From Alteromonas sp. ASW11-130 (GTDB taxonomy: Bacteria; Pseudomonadota; Gammaproteobacteria; Enterobacterales; Alteromonadaceae): a DNA stretch of 64,000 nucleotides. The notes beneath the pieces were generated by a model, which was not told the DNA's origin, did not search any database, and saw nothing but the letters and a program-made list of their open reading frames with translations. The translations under genes were made by a program, and so were the position numbers. Below are positions 30,142-39,807 of the stretch, piece after piece. Where the stretch lies: NCBI RefSeq assembly GCF_026183735.1, contig NZ_JAPFRE010000038.1, positions 1 through 64,000 on the forward strand, given 5' to 3'. Numbering within the stretch: position 1 is the first letter of the stretch; each line of letters starts with the position of its first letter.

Positions 30142-32763
30142 TTATGCCTCACTCAAGCGCTTTAGGGTATACAGTAGATCCAGTGCCTGACGCGGACTGA
30201 GCTCATCCGGGCTGATATCGGCCACTGCCTTGTGCAGCGCTGAATCAGGCTGGGGCAAATCAAAATCCAGCTGCGCCGACTGAGCAACAGGCGTCGCTAC
30301 CGGCGTGGAAGTATGCTGCTGTTGGCTGCTCTCTAATTCGTGTAACTTACGCCGTGCCGCAGCAATAACCGGTTTAGGGACGCCCGCTAATTGGGCTACC
30401 TGCAAACCGTAACTTTTGCTCGCGGCCCCGGTTTCCACTTTGTGCATAAACCGGATGACATCCTCATGTTCCATTGCGTCTAGATGAACATTAATGACTT
30501 GGGTGTGTACCTCCGCCAATTGAGTTAATTCGAAATAATGAGTAGCAAATAGAGTATAAGCATTAAGCGACTTGGCGAGATAGCTTGCACAGGCCCAAGC
30601 AAGAGAAAGGCCATCGTATGTGCTGGTGCCTCGACCAATTTCATCCATGAGTACCAGCGAATGCGCGGTGGCGTTGTGTAAAATATTAGCGGTCTCGGTC
30701 ATTTCCACCATAAAGGTTGAGCGACCGGAAGCTAAATCATCGGACGCGCCTATTCGCGTAAAAATACGGTCGATGGGGCCAATTTTAGCCTGCTCTGCAG
30801 GTACAAAGCAGCCAATATAGGCCATTAACACAATCAGCGCAGTCTGGCGCATATAGGTAGATTTACCCCCCATATTTGGCCCAGTTATGACCATCATGCG
30901 CTGCTTTTCATCCAGTGACAAAGGATTAGCAATGAAGGGATCTGACATGACGTGCTCAACCACTAAGTGTCGCCCGGCTTCATATTGCACTACATCTTCG
31001 TCCGTAAGCTCAGGGCGGTGTAACTGTAATGAGGTGGCGCGTTCTGCAAAACAGTAGAGAACATCTAATTCGGCTAAAGCCGCAGCGGTATCGATAAGTT
31101 CTGAAAGCTGAGGTAACAGCTTGTCAAATAACTGATCGTAAAGTTGTTTTTCCAATGCCAGCGCCCGTCCCTGGCTAGTCAGCACTTTATCTTCATGCTC
31201 TTTTAGCTCAGGGGTAATGTAACGTTCAGTGTTCTTTAACGTCTGGCGACGTATATAGTCAGCTGGCACCTGATTGCTGGAAGCGCGACTAGTTTCAATA
31301 AAAAAGCCATGCACTTTGTTATAACCTACTTTCAACGTAGCAATACCTGTGCGTTCCCGTTCACGCAGCTCCATTTGATTCAGGTAATCGGTTGCCCCTT
31401 GCGATAAATCACGTAATTCGTCTAATTCGGCATTGTAGCCCGGCGCAATTACCCCACCATCGCGGATAACAACGGGAGGGTTATCGACAATTGCGCTGTT
31501 TAAGAGAGACTGAAATTCAGGGTATGTATTGATTTGATCTTTGATTCGTGAAATTAATGGCGATGAAAATACAGCTAATTCTTGTTGCAATAACGGTAAA
31601 AGATTAAACGCATTGCGTAAGCGCGCAAAATCGCGAGGGCGCGCAGAACGCAGCGCAAGCCTAGCCATAATTCGCTCGATATCACCAATGTTTTTCAAGC
31701 TTTCCGGAATTTCTTGATGAGGCTTATCTACAAACGCCTGGACCACATCTTGGCGAGCTATGAGTTCGTCTCGGGAAGTAATAGGCGCATGAATAAAACG
31801 TTGTAGCAAACGGCTACCCATAGCCGTCGCAGTCGTATCCAGCACGCTAAACAGGGTATTATCTTGCCCGCCGGACAAGTTATGGGTTAACTCTAAGTTG
31901 CGGCGTGTGGCAGCATCAAGCTGCACCAAACTGTTTTGCTGTAACTTATGCAGGCTACGAATGTGAGGGAGAGCCGTGCGTTGGGTATCTTTAACATACT
32001 GAAGTACACAGCCTGCAGCACCCAGCCCCAACGTTAATTCTTCAACACCAAATCCACCTAGTTCGCGAGTTTGAAATTGCTCATTCAGCTGAGTAACAGC
32101 AGTATCGACGTCAAACTCCCATTCAGGCCGACGACGTAAACCTTTTCGCTGTTCAATTAAGGGTAAGCTAGTGAAACCTTCTGGATAGAGTAACTCAGCT
32201 GGATTGACCCGTTGTAGTTCAGCTAATAGTTGTTCATCGCTCGCGCATTCACAAACTAAAAAACGACCGCTGGTGATGTCTAAAGTTGATAACCCATAGC
32301 GCCCCTGATGATGGCAAATTGCGGCTAAAACGTTATCTCGCCTCTCTTCCAAAAGAGCCTCGTCAGTCACTGTGCCGGGAGTAACAATACGCTGAACTTG
32401 TCTTTCCACCGGTCCCTTTGAGGTTGCAGGGTCGCCTACTTGCTCGCAAATCGCTACAGACTCACCCAGCTTGACCAATCGGGCCAGATAACCTTCAACT
32501 GCGTGATAAGGTACGCCAGCCATCGGAATGGGATCTCCGCCTGACTTTCCCCTAGCGGTTAATGAAATATCGAGCAAATGGGCTGCACGTTTTGCGTCAT
32601 CGTAAAAAAGTTCGTAAAAATCGCCCATACGATAAAACAGCAGAATATTAGGGTGTTGCGCCTTAATAGTTAAATATTGGCGCATCATCGGCGTATGTGA
32701 TTCCAAAGAATGCCTCGATACTTTAATAAGGTTTATCAGATGTTGCCACCGACCTGCTCGCAC
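30142..32763 (-). CDS. mutS: DNA mismatch repair protein MutS
   Basis: MutS recognises base mismatches and small loops and recruits MutL. Seen in order: the mismatch-reading motif [15 protein letters not shown], connector and lever domains, Walker [16 protein letters not shown], Walker [23 protein letters not shown] and the helix-turn-helix [16 protein letters not shown] (ASKSYG in this protein). The ORF opens at ATG 32763, but a TTG at 32704-32706 with GAGG just upstream gives an N-terminus ([11 protein letters not shown]) that matches E. coli MutS far better and would give 854 residues. It is divergent from pncC. Confidence 0.96.
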   Translation of the reverse strand: MRAGRWQHLINLIKVSRHSLESHTPMMRQYLTIKAQHPNILLFYRMGDFYELFYDDAKRAAHLLDISLTARGKSGGDPIPMAGVPYHAVEGYLARLVKLGESVAICEQVGDPATSKGPVERQVQRIVTPGTVTDEALLEERRDNVLAAICHHQGRYGLSTLDITSGRFLVCECASDEQLLAELQRVNPAELLYPEGFTSLPLIEQRKGLRRRPEWEFDVDTAVTQLNEQFQTRELGGFGVEELTLGLGAAGCVLQYVKDTQRTALPHIRSLHKLQQNSLVQLDAATRRNLELTHNLSGGQDNTLFSVLDTTATAMGSRLLQRFIHAPITSRDELIARQDVVQAFVDKPHQEIPESLKNIGDIERIMARLALRSARPRDFARLRNAFNLLPLLQQELAVFSSPLISRIKDQINTYPEFQSLLNSAIVDNPPVVIRDGGVIAPGYNAELDELRDLSQGATDYLNQMELRERERTGIATLKVGYNKVHGFFIETSRASSNQVPADYIRRQTLKNTERYITPELKEHEDKVLTSQGRALALEKQLYDQLFDKLLPQLSELIDTAAALAELDVLYCFAERATSLQLHRPELTDEDVVQYEAGRHLVVEHVMSDPFIANPLSLDEKQRMMVITGPNMGGKSTYMRQTALIVLMAYIGCFVPAEQAKIGPIDRIFTRIGASDDLASGRSTFMVEMTETANILHNATAHSLVLMDEIGRGTSTYDGLSLAWACASYLAKSLNAYTLFATHYFELTQLAEVHTQVINVHLDAMEHEDVIRFMHKVETGAASKSYGLQVAQLAGVPKPVIAAARRKLHELESSQQQHTSTPVATPVAQSAQLDFDLPQPDSALHKAVADISPDELSPRQALDLLYTLKRLSEA

Positions 32764-32818
32764 TGAAAAACGAAAAGTGTCACAATCAGCTTAAGTCGGC
32801 GAATAACGTATTATTAAT

Positions 32819-33340
32819 ATGAGCGAGCTATTTTCAAGCCTTTCTGTGCAAGAGTCCAGTACCGATAAAATTTTAGCCATTGGTAAGATGCTGGTATCGC
32901 GGTCGTGGCAGGTGAGTTGCGCAGAGTCCTGTACCGGGGGGGGCGTGGCTTATTACTTAACTTCTGTAGCGGGAAGTTCAGATTGGTTCAAGCAAAGTTG
33001 GGTAACGTATTCTAATGAAGCTAAACAGACGCTACTAGGCGTCAAGTCCGACACATTGCTAAAGTTTGGCGCGGTATCAGAGCAAACCGTGCAGGAAATG
33101 GCAGCGGGTTGTGCGCGACATGCCAATGCTAATATTGCTATCTCCATTAGCGGAATCGCTGGTCCAGGAGGGGGGAGCGTAGAAAAACCCACTGGTACAG
33201 TTTGGTTTGGATTCTGGCTGGATGGAAAAACACTTCAAACTCACCACGTTTTTGATGGCGATCGAAATGCTGTGCGTAATCAGGCAATTGCATTTTGTAT
33301 CGAATTTCTGCACCAATGGCTGGTTGATCATCCAAACTAA
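32819..33340 (+). CDS. pncC: Nicotinamide-nucleotide amidase PncC (CinA C-terminal domain family)
   Basis: The enzyme deamidates NMN to nicotinate mononucleotide in pyridine nucleotide recycling. The 173-residue, stand-alone CinA C-terminal domain shows the signature SCAESCTGGGVAYYLTSVAGSS at about 34-55, GVKSDTLLKFGAVSEQTVQEMA, and SISGIAGPGGGSVEKPTGTVWFG. The order mutS (divergent)-pncC-recA is a conserved gammaproteobacterial arrangement. The LexA box lies between its stop and recA, so pncC itself should not be under that box. Confidence 0.93.
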   Translation: MSELFSSLSVQESSTDKILAIGKMLVSRSWQVSCAESCTGGGVAYYLTSVAGSSDWFKQSWVTYSNEAKQTLLGVKSDTLLKFGAVSEQTVQEMAAGCARHANANIAISISGIAGPGGGSVEKPTGTVWFGFWLDGKTLQTHHVFDGDRNAVRNQAIAFCIEFLHQWLVDHPN

Positions 33341-33377
33341 AGCTTTACAATTTATTGCATTCAGATGTAAATAATAC

Positions 33378-33406
33378 TTGAGCTGTATAATTATACAGTA
33401 TAGTAT
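33378..33406 (+). promoter_or_regulatory. recA promoter with LexA (SOS) box
   Basis: The 16-mer CTGTATAATTATACAG (33383-33398) is a perfect palindrome and fits the LexA consensus CTGT-N8-ACAG. It is flanked by TTGAGC (from 33378) and TATAGT (33399-33404), so the operator fills the spacer between -35 and -10, as in E. coli recA. Repression by LexA and induction on DNA damage are expected. Confidence 0.9.
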
Positions 33407-33484
33407 TGTCAGCAATTTCCTATATACCTTTTCTGGCCACCCGTTAACTTGAGCCGGATAGAATACATTCATGAGGATGCTATC

Positions 33485-34522
33485 GTGAACGACAATAAAC
33501 AAAAGGCACTTAGCGCCGCTGTTGGCCAGATTGAAAAGCAGTTCGGTAAAGGCGCGATCATGCGTCTTGGTGATAATCAGGCAATGGATATTGAAGCCAT
33601 TTCTACGGGCTCTCTTACCATTGATATTGCATTAGGAATAGGTGGTTTACCTTGTGGTCGTGTAGTTGAAATTTATGGTCCGGAATCATCGGGTAAAACG
33701 ACGTTAACCTTACAGGTAATAGCTGAAGCACAGAAAAACGGTAAGACCTGTGCGTTCGTTGATGCTGAACACGCACTTGACCCTGTTTACGCAGAAAAGC
33801 TGGGTGTAAACATTGATGACCTACTGGTTTCTCAGCCGGATACTGGTGAGCAAGCATTAGAAATTTGCGACATGTTAGTGCGTTCTGGAGCGGTTGACGT
33901 GGTGATTGTTGACTCGGTGGCAGCCTTAACGCCAAAAGCGGAAATCGAAGGTGAGATGGGTGATTCTCACGTGGGTTTACAAGCACGATTGATGTCGCAG
34001 GCATTGCGTAAGCTGACCGCAAATATCAAACGCTCTAATACCCTTTGTATTTTCATCAACCAAATCCGTATGAAGATTGGTGTGATGTTTGGTAACCCGG
34101 AAACGACTACGGGCGGTAATGCACTTAAGTTCTACTCTTCCGTTCGTTTAGATATTCGCCGTATCGGTGCCGTGAAAGAAGGCGACGAAGTTGTAGGGAA
34201 CGAAACCCGCGTTAAAGTAGTGAAAAACAAAGTAGCTCCTCCCTTTAAACAAGCTGAGTTTATGATCCGTTATGGAGAAGGGATCAGCAAAGAAGCTGAG
34301 TTAATCGATTTAGGTGTCAAACAGAAGCTAGTGGATAAAGCAGGTGCCTGGTATAGCTATAAGGGTGATCGCATTGGTCAGGGTAAAGCTAATGTGATGA
34401 AGTTCTTAAAAGAAAACCCTCACATTGCTTCAGAAATCGAAACGAAAATTCGCGCTGAGCTGTTATTAGCTAAAAATGAAAAAGCTGAAGAGACCGTAGG
34501 CGAATCTGACGAAGTTTCATAA
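33485..34522 (+). CDS. recA: Recombinase RecA
   Basis: RecA forms filaments on single-stranded DNA, performs strand exchange and triggers LexA self-cleavage. I choose GTG 33485 as start: AGGA sits seven bases upstream and the N-terminus ([20 protein letters not shown]) then matches E. coli RecA. An ATG at 33449 would add twelve untypical residues. Visible motifs are Walker [32 protein letters not shown] and the L2 region [20 protein letters not shown]. The protein has 345 residues with an acidic tail. The gene ends before a strong bidirectional hairpin. Confidence 0.97.
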   Translation: MNDNKQKALSAAVGQIEKQFGKGAIMRLGDNQAMDIEAISTGSLTIDIALGIGGLPCGRVVEIYGPESSGKTTLTLQVIAEAQKNGKTCAFVDAEHALDPVYAEKLGVNIDDLLVSQPDTGEQALEICDMLVRSGAVDVVIVDSVAALTPKAEIEGEMGDSHVGLQARLMSQALRKLTANIKRSNTLCIFINQIRMKIGVMFGNPETTTGGNALKFYSSVRLDIRRIGAVKEGDEVVGNETRVKVVKNKVAPPFKQAEFMIRYGEGISKEAELIDLGVKQKLVDKAGAWYSYKGDRIGQGKANVMKFLKENPHIASEIETKIRAELLLAKNEKAEETVGESDEVS

Positions 34523-34582
34523 AATACTGGGATAAATGATCCCTGTACGTTTAATTTTGTAATACTTCTTACCCACTACTCT

Positions 34583-34614
34583 AAGCGCCTATTTAACTTA
34601 AATAAGGCGCTTTT
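34583..34614. terminator. Bidirectional terminator between recA and fhlB
   Basis: AAGCGCC and GGCGCTT form the base of the stem (from 34583, closing at 34612), extended by ATTT/AAAT above a single-base bulge, with a T-run at 34611-34614. It lies between convergent recA and fhlB. Confidence 0.6.
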
Positions 34615-34621
34615 ATCCTTT

Positions 34622-34933
34622 CTAAACAGTCTGATTAAATGAAGGGTTAGTATCCTGCCAACCTTTAGGCATTTTGCCCTGAAGTACGTACGAGTAAGCA
34701 ATGAGTTCGGCAATAACAAAATAAAGTGCTTCAGGAATTTCCTGACCTAAATCTAATGTGGCCAATGCTTCGCTTAAGTGAGGATCCTCATGTATAAGGA
34801 CCCCACTTTTTTCTGCAAGGGCAATGATTTCGTCTGCCAGGTCACCAAAGCCTTTAGCTATCACCAATGGCGCCTGCTTATCCCCGGTGTTACCGTACTT
34901 TAAACCAATCGCGCGCTTGTTTTTGTCTTTCAT
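34622..34933 (-). CDS. FhlB: stand-alone FlhB C-terminal-domain homologue
   Basis: The 103-residue soluble protein resembles only the cytoplasmic export-switch part of FlhB: AIGLKYGNTGDKQAPLVIAKG, then VLIHEDPHLSEALATLDLGQEIPEALYFVIAELIAY. The self-cleaving NPTH motif of full FlhB is not present (the position reads YGNTGD), as in other FhlB/YlqH-type proteins. Such proteins can partly replace the FlhB C-terminus in flagellar export in some bacteria. It overlaps fliK by four bases, linking it to hook-length control. Confidence 0.85.
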   Translation of the reverse strand: MKDKNKRAIGLKYGNTGDKQAPLVIAKGFGDLADEIIALAEKSGVLIHEDPHLSEALATLDLGQEIPEALYFVIAELIAYSYVLQGKMPKGWQDTNPSFNQTV

Positions 34934-36879
34934 GCGTGCGTCTCAAAAAGTTGGTAGGGACTTTCGCCTAGCGTTTCAGGAATTTTTCCACGTTGATAAC
35001 TTGAATGTTCGATTGTCAGTCCCAGCTCAGATAAACGTTTAAGCAGCATCGGCAGAGTTTCTTTTATTTTACTTAAGAGCGCGTCAGATGAGGTATATAA
35101 ATGTAAATTCAGGGTGGTAGATGACACTTTGCTTTTTACTAGCAGTTTTCCAAGTTCGTCTATGTCAAGTTTCATGGTGAAATTCCACACTTTACTCCCC
35201 ACATCAGTGCTATTTTCATTATTGTTATGGTGATCTTCACGCTTTAACAATACTTCTGGGGGCGCCTGATTTTGGCTATTGACAGGTAGGACGTAATAAA
35301 AACTTTCCTGACCCTGTAATCGATGGTCGACATTTGTTAGCTTATGTTGTCGATGATTCGCCAGCAGCGTTTTGATATTTTCCAACATTTGTCGCTGGCC
35401 ATCGAGTCTTGAAAACTCTTGACTGACTTTTGACGCTGGGCCTGCTGTTCCTAACTGAGCTAAGCTTTTACTCAAAAACGAGCCCTCTTTATCTGCCAAT
35501 GCGCCCAATTGGGGCTGGTTACGGATGGCCCGGCCGGCAAATGTCATCTGTAAAACTGCTACCAGTCCGCTAACAAAATTGGATTGTGTCACTGGTGAAA
35601 TTAAAGCCTGGTTGGAGAGCGGTAACGAAGGGCTTGAAAACAGTGCTTGCAGTGATTGCAACGAGGGCGGTTTTGCGGGTGTGTCTGCTGCGTTTGAAGG
35701 TGAACTCACTTTCAACGCACCACTTTCCTCCGCCACTAATCCTTGAGTCAATTGCTGAGACAACCCTTTCATTAAAGCGATAGTGTTGGCAGATGTACTA
35801 GAATTTGGTGAATTCAAAGTTGTAATTAGCTGATTAAGGGCTTCTCTGGTGGAACCAGTCTCATTTAGCAAACGCCGGGATAATTGCACGATAGCGTCAT
35901 GTACTTGCGACTTTGTCATGGACTCTATGCTCTGTGCAGAAATTCCTTGGGATTTGCTTATATTTGTTTCACCGAGTTTGGATGGAAGAGGGTCAAAGGG
36001 TACGAGTTGTGGTAATGACTTAATATTCTCAGATCCCGATAGTATGGGGAGTGTACGCGTAACCTCTTTTGAGAGCGCCAGCTTGGCTATTGCCTGGCTA
36101 TGAAAAGTGGTAACAGCAACTTGATTATTTTTTAACGTAAGCGTGATCGGTGATGAGCCGGATGAATTTATAGATGCTAACCCTACTTTATCTACTATCC
36201 CTTTTAATAATTGCGGCGAGATACTTACCCCCCCTGTCAGCTGCATTTTGGTAAATTGTTGCGCCAAAATATGATTTGGGCTTAATTTAATTTCCGTGAT
36301 TAGCGTATTTTTAGGGGCGGGTGAGTTGATGCTAACGCGGAGTTCATTCGCGGTAGGTTGACTCAGGGAGAGTTGAATTTTGTCGCCTTGGGTTAAGTTA
36401 ACTGATTGACTAAGAGATACGTTGACGATAGGACTGCCGGGTAAGGCTAGTCTTAATGAAATTTGACTACCAGGTGCATGAACGACTGTTGCTTGAATGG
36501 TTCCTGTAGATAGAGATGTGTTCACAGGGATAGCCCTACTTACCGCTTCGGCAATTTTATTTGCTTGTTCAGGGCTAACTGCCGCTCTATGGGTCAACGA
36601 TGTGTGTTCAATCAATACTGGTTTAGGGTTAATCGAACTAGATGTTCGTGCTAACTGGTGTTGCGCCCCATCTTTAAAGGAAAATGATGAGGGTACCTTG
36701 ACATGAAATGCATCTGAAATGTTGGTTGACTGAGGTTGCAATCTCATTACTTGGTCGGGCAGGCGGGCCAAAGCAACTTTCGCCTGTAATTGTGCAGCAT
36801 TGTTTGTAACGCTATTAGCCGTACCTGTATCAGGGCCTTTGGGGAAGCTGCTGCCGTCCAGGGGAATGTTTAAATTCAT
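34930..36879 (-). CDS. fliK: FliK-like flagellar hook-length control protein
   Basis: The 649-residue protein has a long Ser/Thr/Gln-rich, low-complexity N-terminal and middle region and a compact C-terminal domain (about 560-645): KLDIDELGKLLVKSKVSS, then LLSKIKETLPMLLKRLSELGL, matching the FliK C-terminal domain that contacts FlhB and switches export from hook to filament. No signal peptide is present, as expected for a type III export substrate. It is grouped with fhlB away from other flagellar genes, an arrangement also seen beside ccm clusters in Pseudomonas. It may be the second FliK-type protein of the genome; this cannot be decided here. Confidence 0.75.
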   Translation of the reverse strand: MNLNIPLDGSSFPKGPDTGTANSVTNNAAQLQAKVALARLPDQVMRLQPQSTNISDAFHVKVPSSFSFKDGAQHQLARTSSSINPKPVLIEHTSLTHRAAVSPEQANKIAEAVSRAIPVNTSLSTGTIQATVVHAPGSQISLRLALPGSPIVNVSLSQSVNLTQGDKIQLSLSQPTANELRVSINSPAPKNTLITEIKLSPNHILAQQFTKMQLTGGVSISPQLLKGIVDKVGLASINSSGSSPITLTLKNNQVAVTTFHSQAIAKLALSKEVTRTLPILSGSENIKSLPQLVPFDPLPSKLGETNISKSQGISAQSIESMTKSQVHDAIVQLSRRLLNETGSTREALNQLITTLNSPNSSTSANTIALMKGLSQQLTQGLVAEESGALKVSSPSNAADTPAKPPSLQSLQALFSSPSLPLSNQALISPVTQSNFVSGLVAVLQMTFAGRAIRNQPQLGALADKEGSFLSKSLAQLGTAGPASKVSQEFSRLDGQRQMLENIKTLLANHRQHKLTNVDHRLQGQESFYYVLPVNSQNQAPPEVLLKREDHHNNNENSTDVGSKVWNFTMKLDIDELGKLLVKSKVSSTTLNLHLYTSSDALLSKIKETLPMLLKRLSELGLTIEHSSYQRGKIPETLGESPYQLFETHA

Positions 36880-36982
36880 TTACGCGCTTACCTAATTTAT
36901 AAACATCTCATATGTAGTGTAATTCAGTTAATCATAAAATTCTGAACTGATCACGAATTAGGCGCAACAGTGCCAATGTAGA

Positions 36983-37010
36983 TTGGTATTACCTTCTGAT
37001 ATGGTAGAAT
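36983..37010 (+). promoter_or_regulatory. Candidate promoter of the ccm operon
   Basis: TTGGTA (36983-36988) and TAGAAT (37005-37010) are 16 bases apart, 39 bases before the preferred ccmA start. The -10 is good (5/6), the -35 only fair. The alternative reading, that this stretch is the N-terminus of CcmA, looks less likely. Confidence 0.4.
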
Positions 37011-37048
37011 GCCTGCCGAATTTTCATTCTCATGGTACGGAGCAAAGG

Positions 37049-37672
37049 TTGTCAGGTCTGGTCGGAAATAATTTAACCTGTTACAAACAGGACAGATGTT
37101 TATTTCAAAACCTCAGCATCCGGTTACAGCCTGGAGAATTGGTTCATTTGACAGGTCCAAATGGTGCCGGGAAAAGCTCGTTAATAAGAATTCTTGTCGG
37201 ATTATCTACGCCAGATCGCGGAAACGTGAAGTGTGATGGTATGTATACGACAGACCCTGCTTTTGCAAAAAATATACTGTTCATTGGTCACAAAGCGGGC
37301 TTAAACGGTTTACTAAGTGCTGAAGAAAATCTTACTTATTGGTGCGCCCAGCACGGTCTGAATGTTACCGGTAAAACAATTCATAATACTCTCGAAATGA
37401 TGAATTTAGTTGGATTGGAAGCAGTTCCCATAAAATACTTATCAGCAGGTCAACAACGACGAGTTGCACTCGCCAGGCTATCGCTCAAACCTGCTACCTA
37501 TTGGATATTAGACGAGCCTTTTACTTCACTCGACACGGACGGTATAGCCATGATGGAAGTAGCACTTGCTAATCACGTTAGTAATAACGGTGCAGTGATA
37601 ATTACTTCCCATCAATCACTATCTGGACGCGCAGGCCCCTACCGTACAGAACAATTGGATTATCAGTTGTGA
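37049..37672 (+). CDS. ccmA: Haem exporter ATP-binding subunit CcmA
   Basis: This is the ABC ATPase of the CcmABCD complex, which releases holo-CcmE from CcmC. I place the start at TTG 37049, preceded by GGAG; translation from the upstream TTG at 36983 would add 22 residues unlike any CcmA. From TTG the protein has 207 residues, the family norm. Motifs: NLTCYKQDRCLFQNLS, Walker A GPNGAGKSSL, signature YLSAGQQRRVALAR and Walker B YWILDEPFTSLD. First of nine ccm genes; it overlaps ccmB by four bases. Confidence 0.93.
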   Translation: MSGLVGNNLTCYKQDRCLFQNLSIRLQPGELVHLTGPNGAGKSSLIRILVGLSTPDRGNVKCDGMYTTDPAFAKNILFIGHKAGLNGLLSAEENLTYWCAQHGLNVTGKTIHNTLEMMNLVGLEAVPIKYLSAGQQRRVALARLSLKPATYWILDEPFTSLDTDGIAMMEVALANHVSNNGAVIITSHQSLSGRAGPYRTEQLDYQL

Positions 37673-38337
37673 GCGAATTATATAACGGCATTATCAAACG
37701 AGATTTGAAACTGGCATTTCGGCAAAAGTCTGAGTTGATGCAACCCCTCATGTTTCTATTAATTGTGGTTACGTTATTTCCATTAGGAATTGGGCCTGGT
37801 CCCGATACGTTACAGCGTATCGGGCCGGGCGTGATCTGGATTGCGGCAATATTGTCTTCTTTGCTGGGAATGGAACGGTTGTTTCGAGACGATTTTGCTG
37901 ATGGCTCTTTAGAACAAATGCAACTAAGTGGTTTACCACTTTATCAGATTGCGTTATGCAAAATTGTCACCCATTGGCTGATCAGTTTTATGCCTTTGCT
38001 AATGCTATCGCCTTTATTAGCACTATTTCTAAATTTAACGCTATCGATGTATCTGGCGCTGATCGTTACGCTGTTGCTGGGAACGCCAATTATTTCATTA
38101 ATTGGGGCTATTGCTGTAGGATTAACCACCGGATTGCAACGGGGTAGTCTGCTGCTAGCACTACTATTGATTCCAGTCTTTATTCCCTTACTTATTTTTG
38201 CCACCTCAGCAGTGGAATCTGCGGCTATGCAATTACCTTATGGGCCACAAATTGCTATCATAGCCGCTATCATGTTGCTGGCGCTTGCGTTATCACCTTT
38301 CGCCGTGTCGTATGCTTTAAAGGTTAGTCAGAACTAA
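37669..38337 (+). CDS. ccmB: Haem exporter membrane subunit CcmB
   Basis: The 222-residue protein has six hydrophobic segments. Family blocks: IIKRDLKLAFRQKSE at the start, FPLGIGPGPDTLQRIGPGVIWIAALLS-type region (here IAAILSSLLGMERLF), and the second-half LGTPIISLIGAIAVGLT. It starts with GTG inside the end of ccmA and its stop overlaps ccmC by one base. With CcmA and CcmC it forms the ABC complex that frees haem-loaded CcmE in the periplasm. Confidence 0.94.
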   Translation: MSELYNGIIKRDLKLAFRQKSELMQPLMFLLIVVTLFPLGIGPGPDTLQRIGPGVIWIAAILSSLLGMERLFRDDFADGSLEQMQLSGLPLYQIALCKIVTHWLISFMPLLMLSPLLALFLNLTLSMYLALIVTLLLGTPIISLIGAIAVGLTTGLQRGSLLLALLLIPVFIPLLIFATSAVESAAMQLPYGPQIAIIAAIMLLALALSPFAVSYALKVSQN

Positions 38338-39107
38338 TGTGGAAATGGTTACATCCTTACGCTAAAACAGAAAAGGCCTATCAGCTTTGCAGTAGCTTAT
38401 CGCCCTGGTTTTGGACAGGGGCAATAATATGTTTGCTTATTGGGACGGTCTGGGGATTAGCTTTTGCTCCTTCAGATTATCAACAAGGTGATTCTTTTCG
38501 GATTATTTATATTCACGTACCTGCCGCTATTCTATCCATGAGTACTTACGTAGCGATGGCAGTCGCTGCACTTGTGGGGATTGTCTGGCAATGGCGTACA
38601 GCTTTCATGTCGATGATTGCTCTGGCCCCAGTGGGCGCGCTCATGACTTTTATTGCCTTATTCACTGGGGCTGCATGGGGAAAACCTATGTGGGGAGCCT
38701 GGTGGGTATGGGATGCTCGCTTGACCTCAGAATTAATTTTGTTATTTCTTTATTTTGGCGTGATGGCGCTTTACAGCGCGTTTGACGATAAGCAGCAAGC
38801 TGGAAAAGCCGCGGGCGTGATGGCGCTGGTTGGGGTAGTAAATATTCCCATTATTCATTACTCAGTCGAGTGGTGGAATACGCTGCATCAGGGCGCCACT
38901 ATCAGTAAATTCGACAAACCCTCAATTGCACCAGAGATGCTGTGGCCATTGTTAATCAATTTACTGGGTTTTGCTTTGTTCATCGGTGCTGTTACGGTAG
39001 TTAGGTTGCAAAATGAAATTGTTCGCCGTGAGCTACATCGGCCGTGGGTACAACAACTAGCTTGCAGTAAATTAGACGCAAATTTGGAGCACAACGATGC
39101 AGTTTGA
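38337..39107 (+). CDS. ccmC: Haem handling protein CcmC
   Basis: The 256-residue, six-helix protein attaches haem to CcmE. The tryptophan-rich WWD motif is visible as WGAWWVWDARLTSELILLFLY, flanked by conserved His residues (YIHVPAAI and IHYSVEWWNTLHQG), the haem ligands in the family. The length is normal. It overlaps ccmD by 11 bases. Confidence 0.96.
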   Translation: MWKWLHPYAKTEKAYQLCSSLSPWFWTGAIICLLIGTVWGLAFAPSDYQQGDSFRIIYIHVPAAILSMSTYVAMAVAALVGIVWQWRTAFMSMIALAPVGALMTFIALFTGAAWGKPMWGAWWVWDARLTSELILLFLYFGVMALYSAFDDKQQAGKAAGVMALVGVVNIPIIHYSVEWWNTLHQGATISKFDKPSIAPEMLWPLLINLLGFALFIGAVTVVRLQNEIVRRELHRPWVQQLACSKLDANLEHNDAV

Positions 39108-39324
39108 ATCCCTCAATGCCTTTCTCAATATGGGGGGGTATGCGCTGTATGTATGGTTATCGTTCGGGGTCACCTTTTTAAGCATGGGAGTGTTGGCGCT
39201 GCAAACGAAGGTAGAGAGCAAAGTATTGTTACAGAAGGTTCTAAAAGAGCAGCAGCGACGCCAGCGTATCAAACTGGCAAGGCAGAAAAAGCCTGCATAT
39301 TCAAATATGAAATCTGATTCATAA
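39097..39324 (+). CDS. ccmD: CcmD, small haem exporter subunit
   Basis: This 75-residue protein has one membrane helix (YALYVWLSFGVTFLSMGVLAL) and a basic cytoplasmic tail (KEQQRRQRIKLARQKK). The opening FLNMGGYALYVW is the family motif. CcmD helps release holo-CcmE from CcmC. It starts inside ccmC and ends 12 bases before ccmE. Confidence 0.9.
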   Translation: MQFESLNAFLNMGGYALYVWLSFGVTFLSMGVLALQTKVESKVLLQKVLKEQQRRQRIKLARQKKPAYSNMKSDS

Positions 39325-39336
39325 GAGACGTTAAAG

Positions 39337-39807
39337 ATGAATCCAAGAAGAAAATCTCGTTTAATAGTGGTGGCTGCCGTAGGCGGCTTAATTGCAGGTG
39401 CTATAGGTTTGATGCTGTACGCTTTGACCGATAGCATTGATTTATTTTACACCCCGTCTGAAGTGATAGAAGGGAAATCGGGTCAGCCTCCTCAGATAGG
39501 CCAACGACTCCGCATAGGTGGATTGGTTGTACCTGGCTCTGTGGTAAGGGATGCCACTTCGCTGATGGTCTCGTTTGATCTGGTTGACACCGGTCCTAAA
39601 GTGACAGTCAAATATAATGGCATTTTGCCCGATCTTTTCAGAGAAGGGCAGGGGATAGTCGCTACAGGTGTACTTATCGACAATACGATCATTGAGGCAG
39701 AAGAAGTGTTGGCAAAACACGACGAAGAATACATGCCGCCTGAATTGGCTGAGAAGATGAAAGGTATTAAGCATGTTAAGCCTGGACAGGGAGCTGGTAG
39801 CCTGTGA
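39337..39807 (+). CDS. ccmE: Haem chaperone CcmE
   Basis: The 156-residue protein is anchored by one N-terminal helix, with a periplasmic OB-fold. The covalent haem attachment His and its nearby Tyr are in [12 protein letters not shown] (HxxxY). [16 protein letters not shown] and [19 protein letters not shown] are family blocks. It carries haem from CcmC to the CcmF/H lyase. It overlaps ccmF by four bases. Confidence 0.96.
   Translation: MNPRRKSRLIVVAAVGGLIAGAIGLMLYALTDSIDLFYTPSEVIEGKSGQPPQIGQRLRIGGLVVPGSVVRDATSLMVSFDLVDTGPKVTVKYNGILPDLFREGQGIVATGVLIDNTIIEAEEVLAKHDEEYMPPELAEKMKGIKHVKPGQGAGSL

Noticed and set aside
36983..37048. Upstream extension of ccmA (22 residues)
   Set aside because: The added residues do not resemble CcmA and the stretch contains promoter-like elements; TTG 37049 with GGAG fits better.
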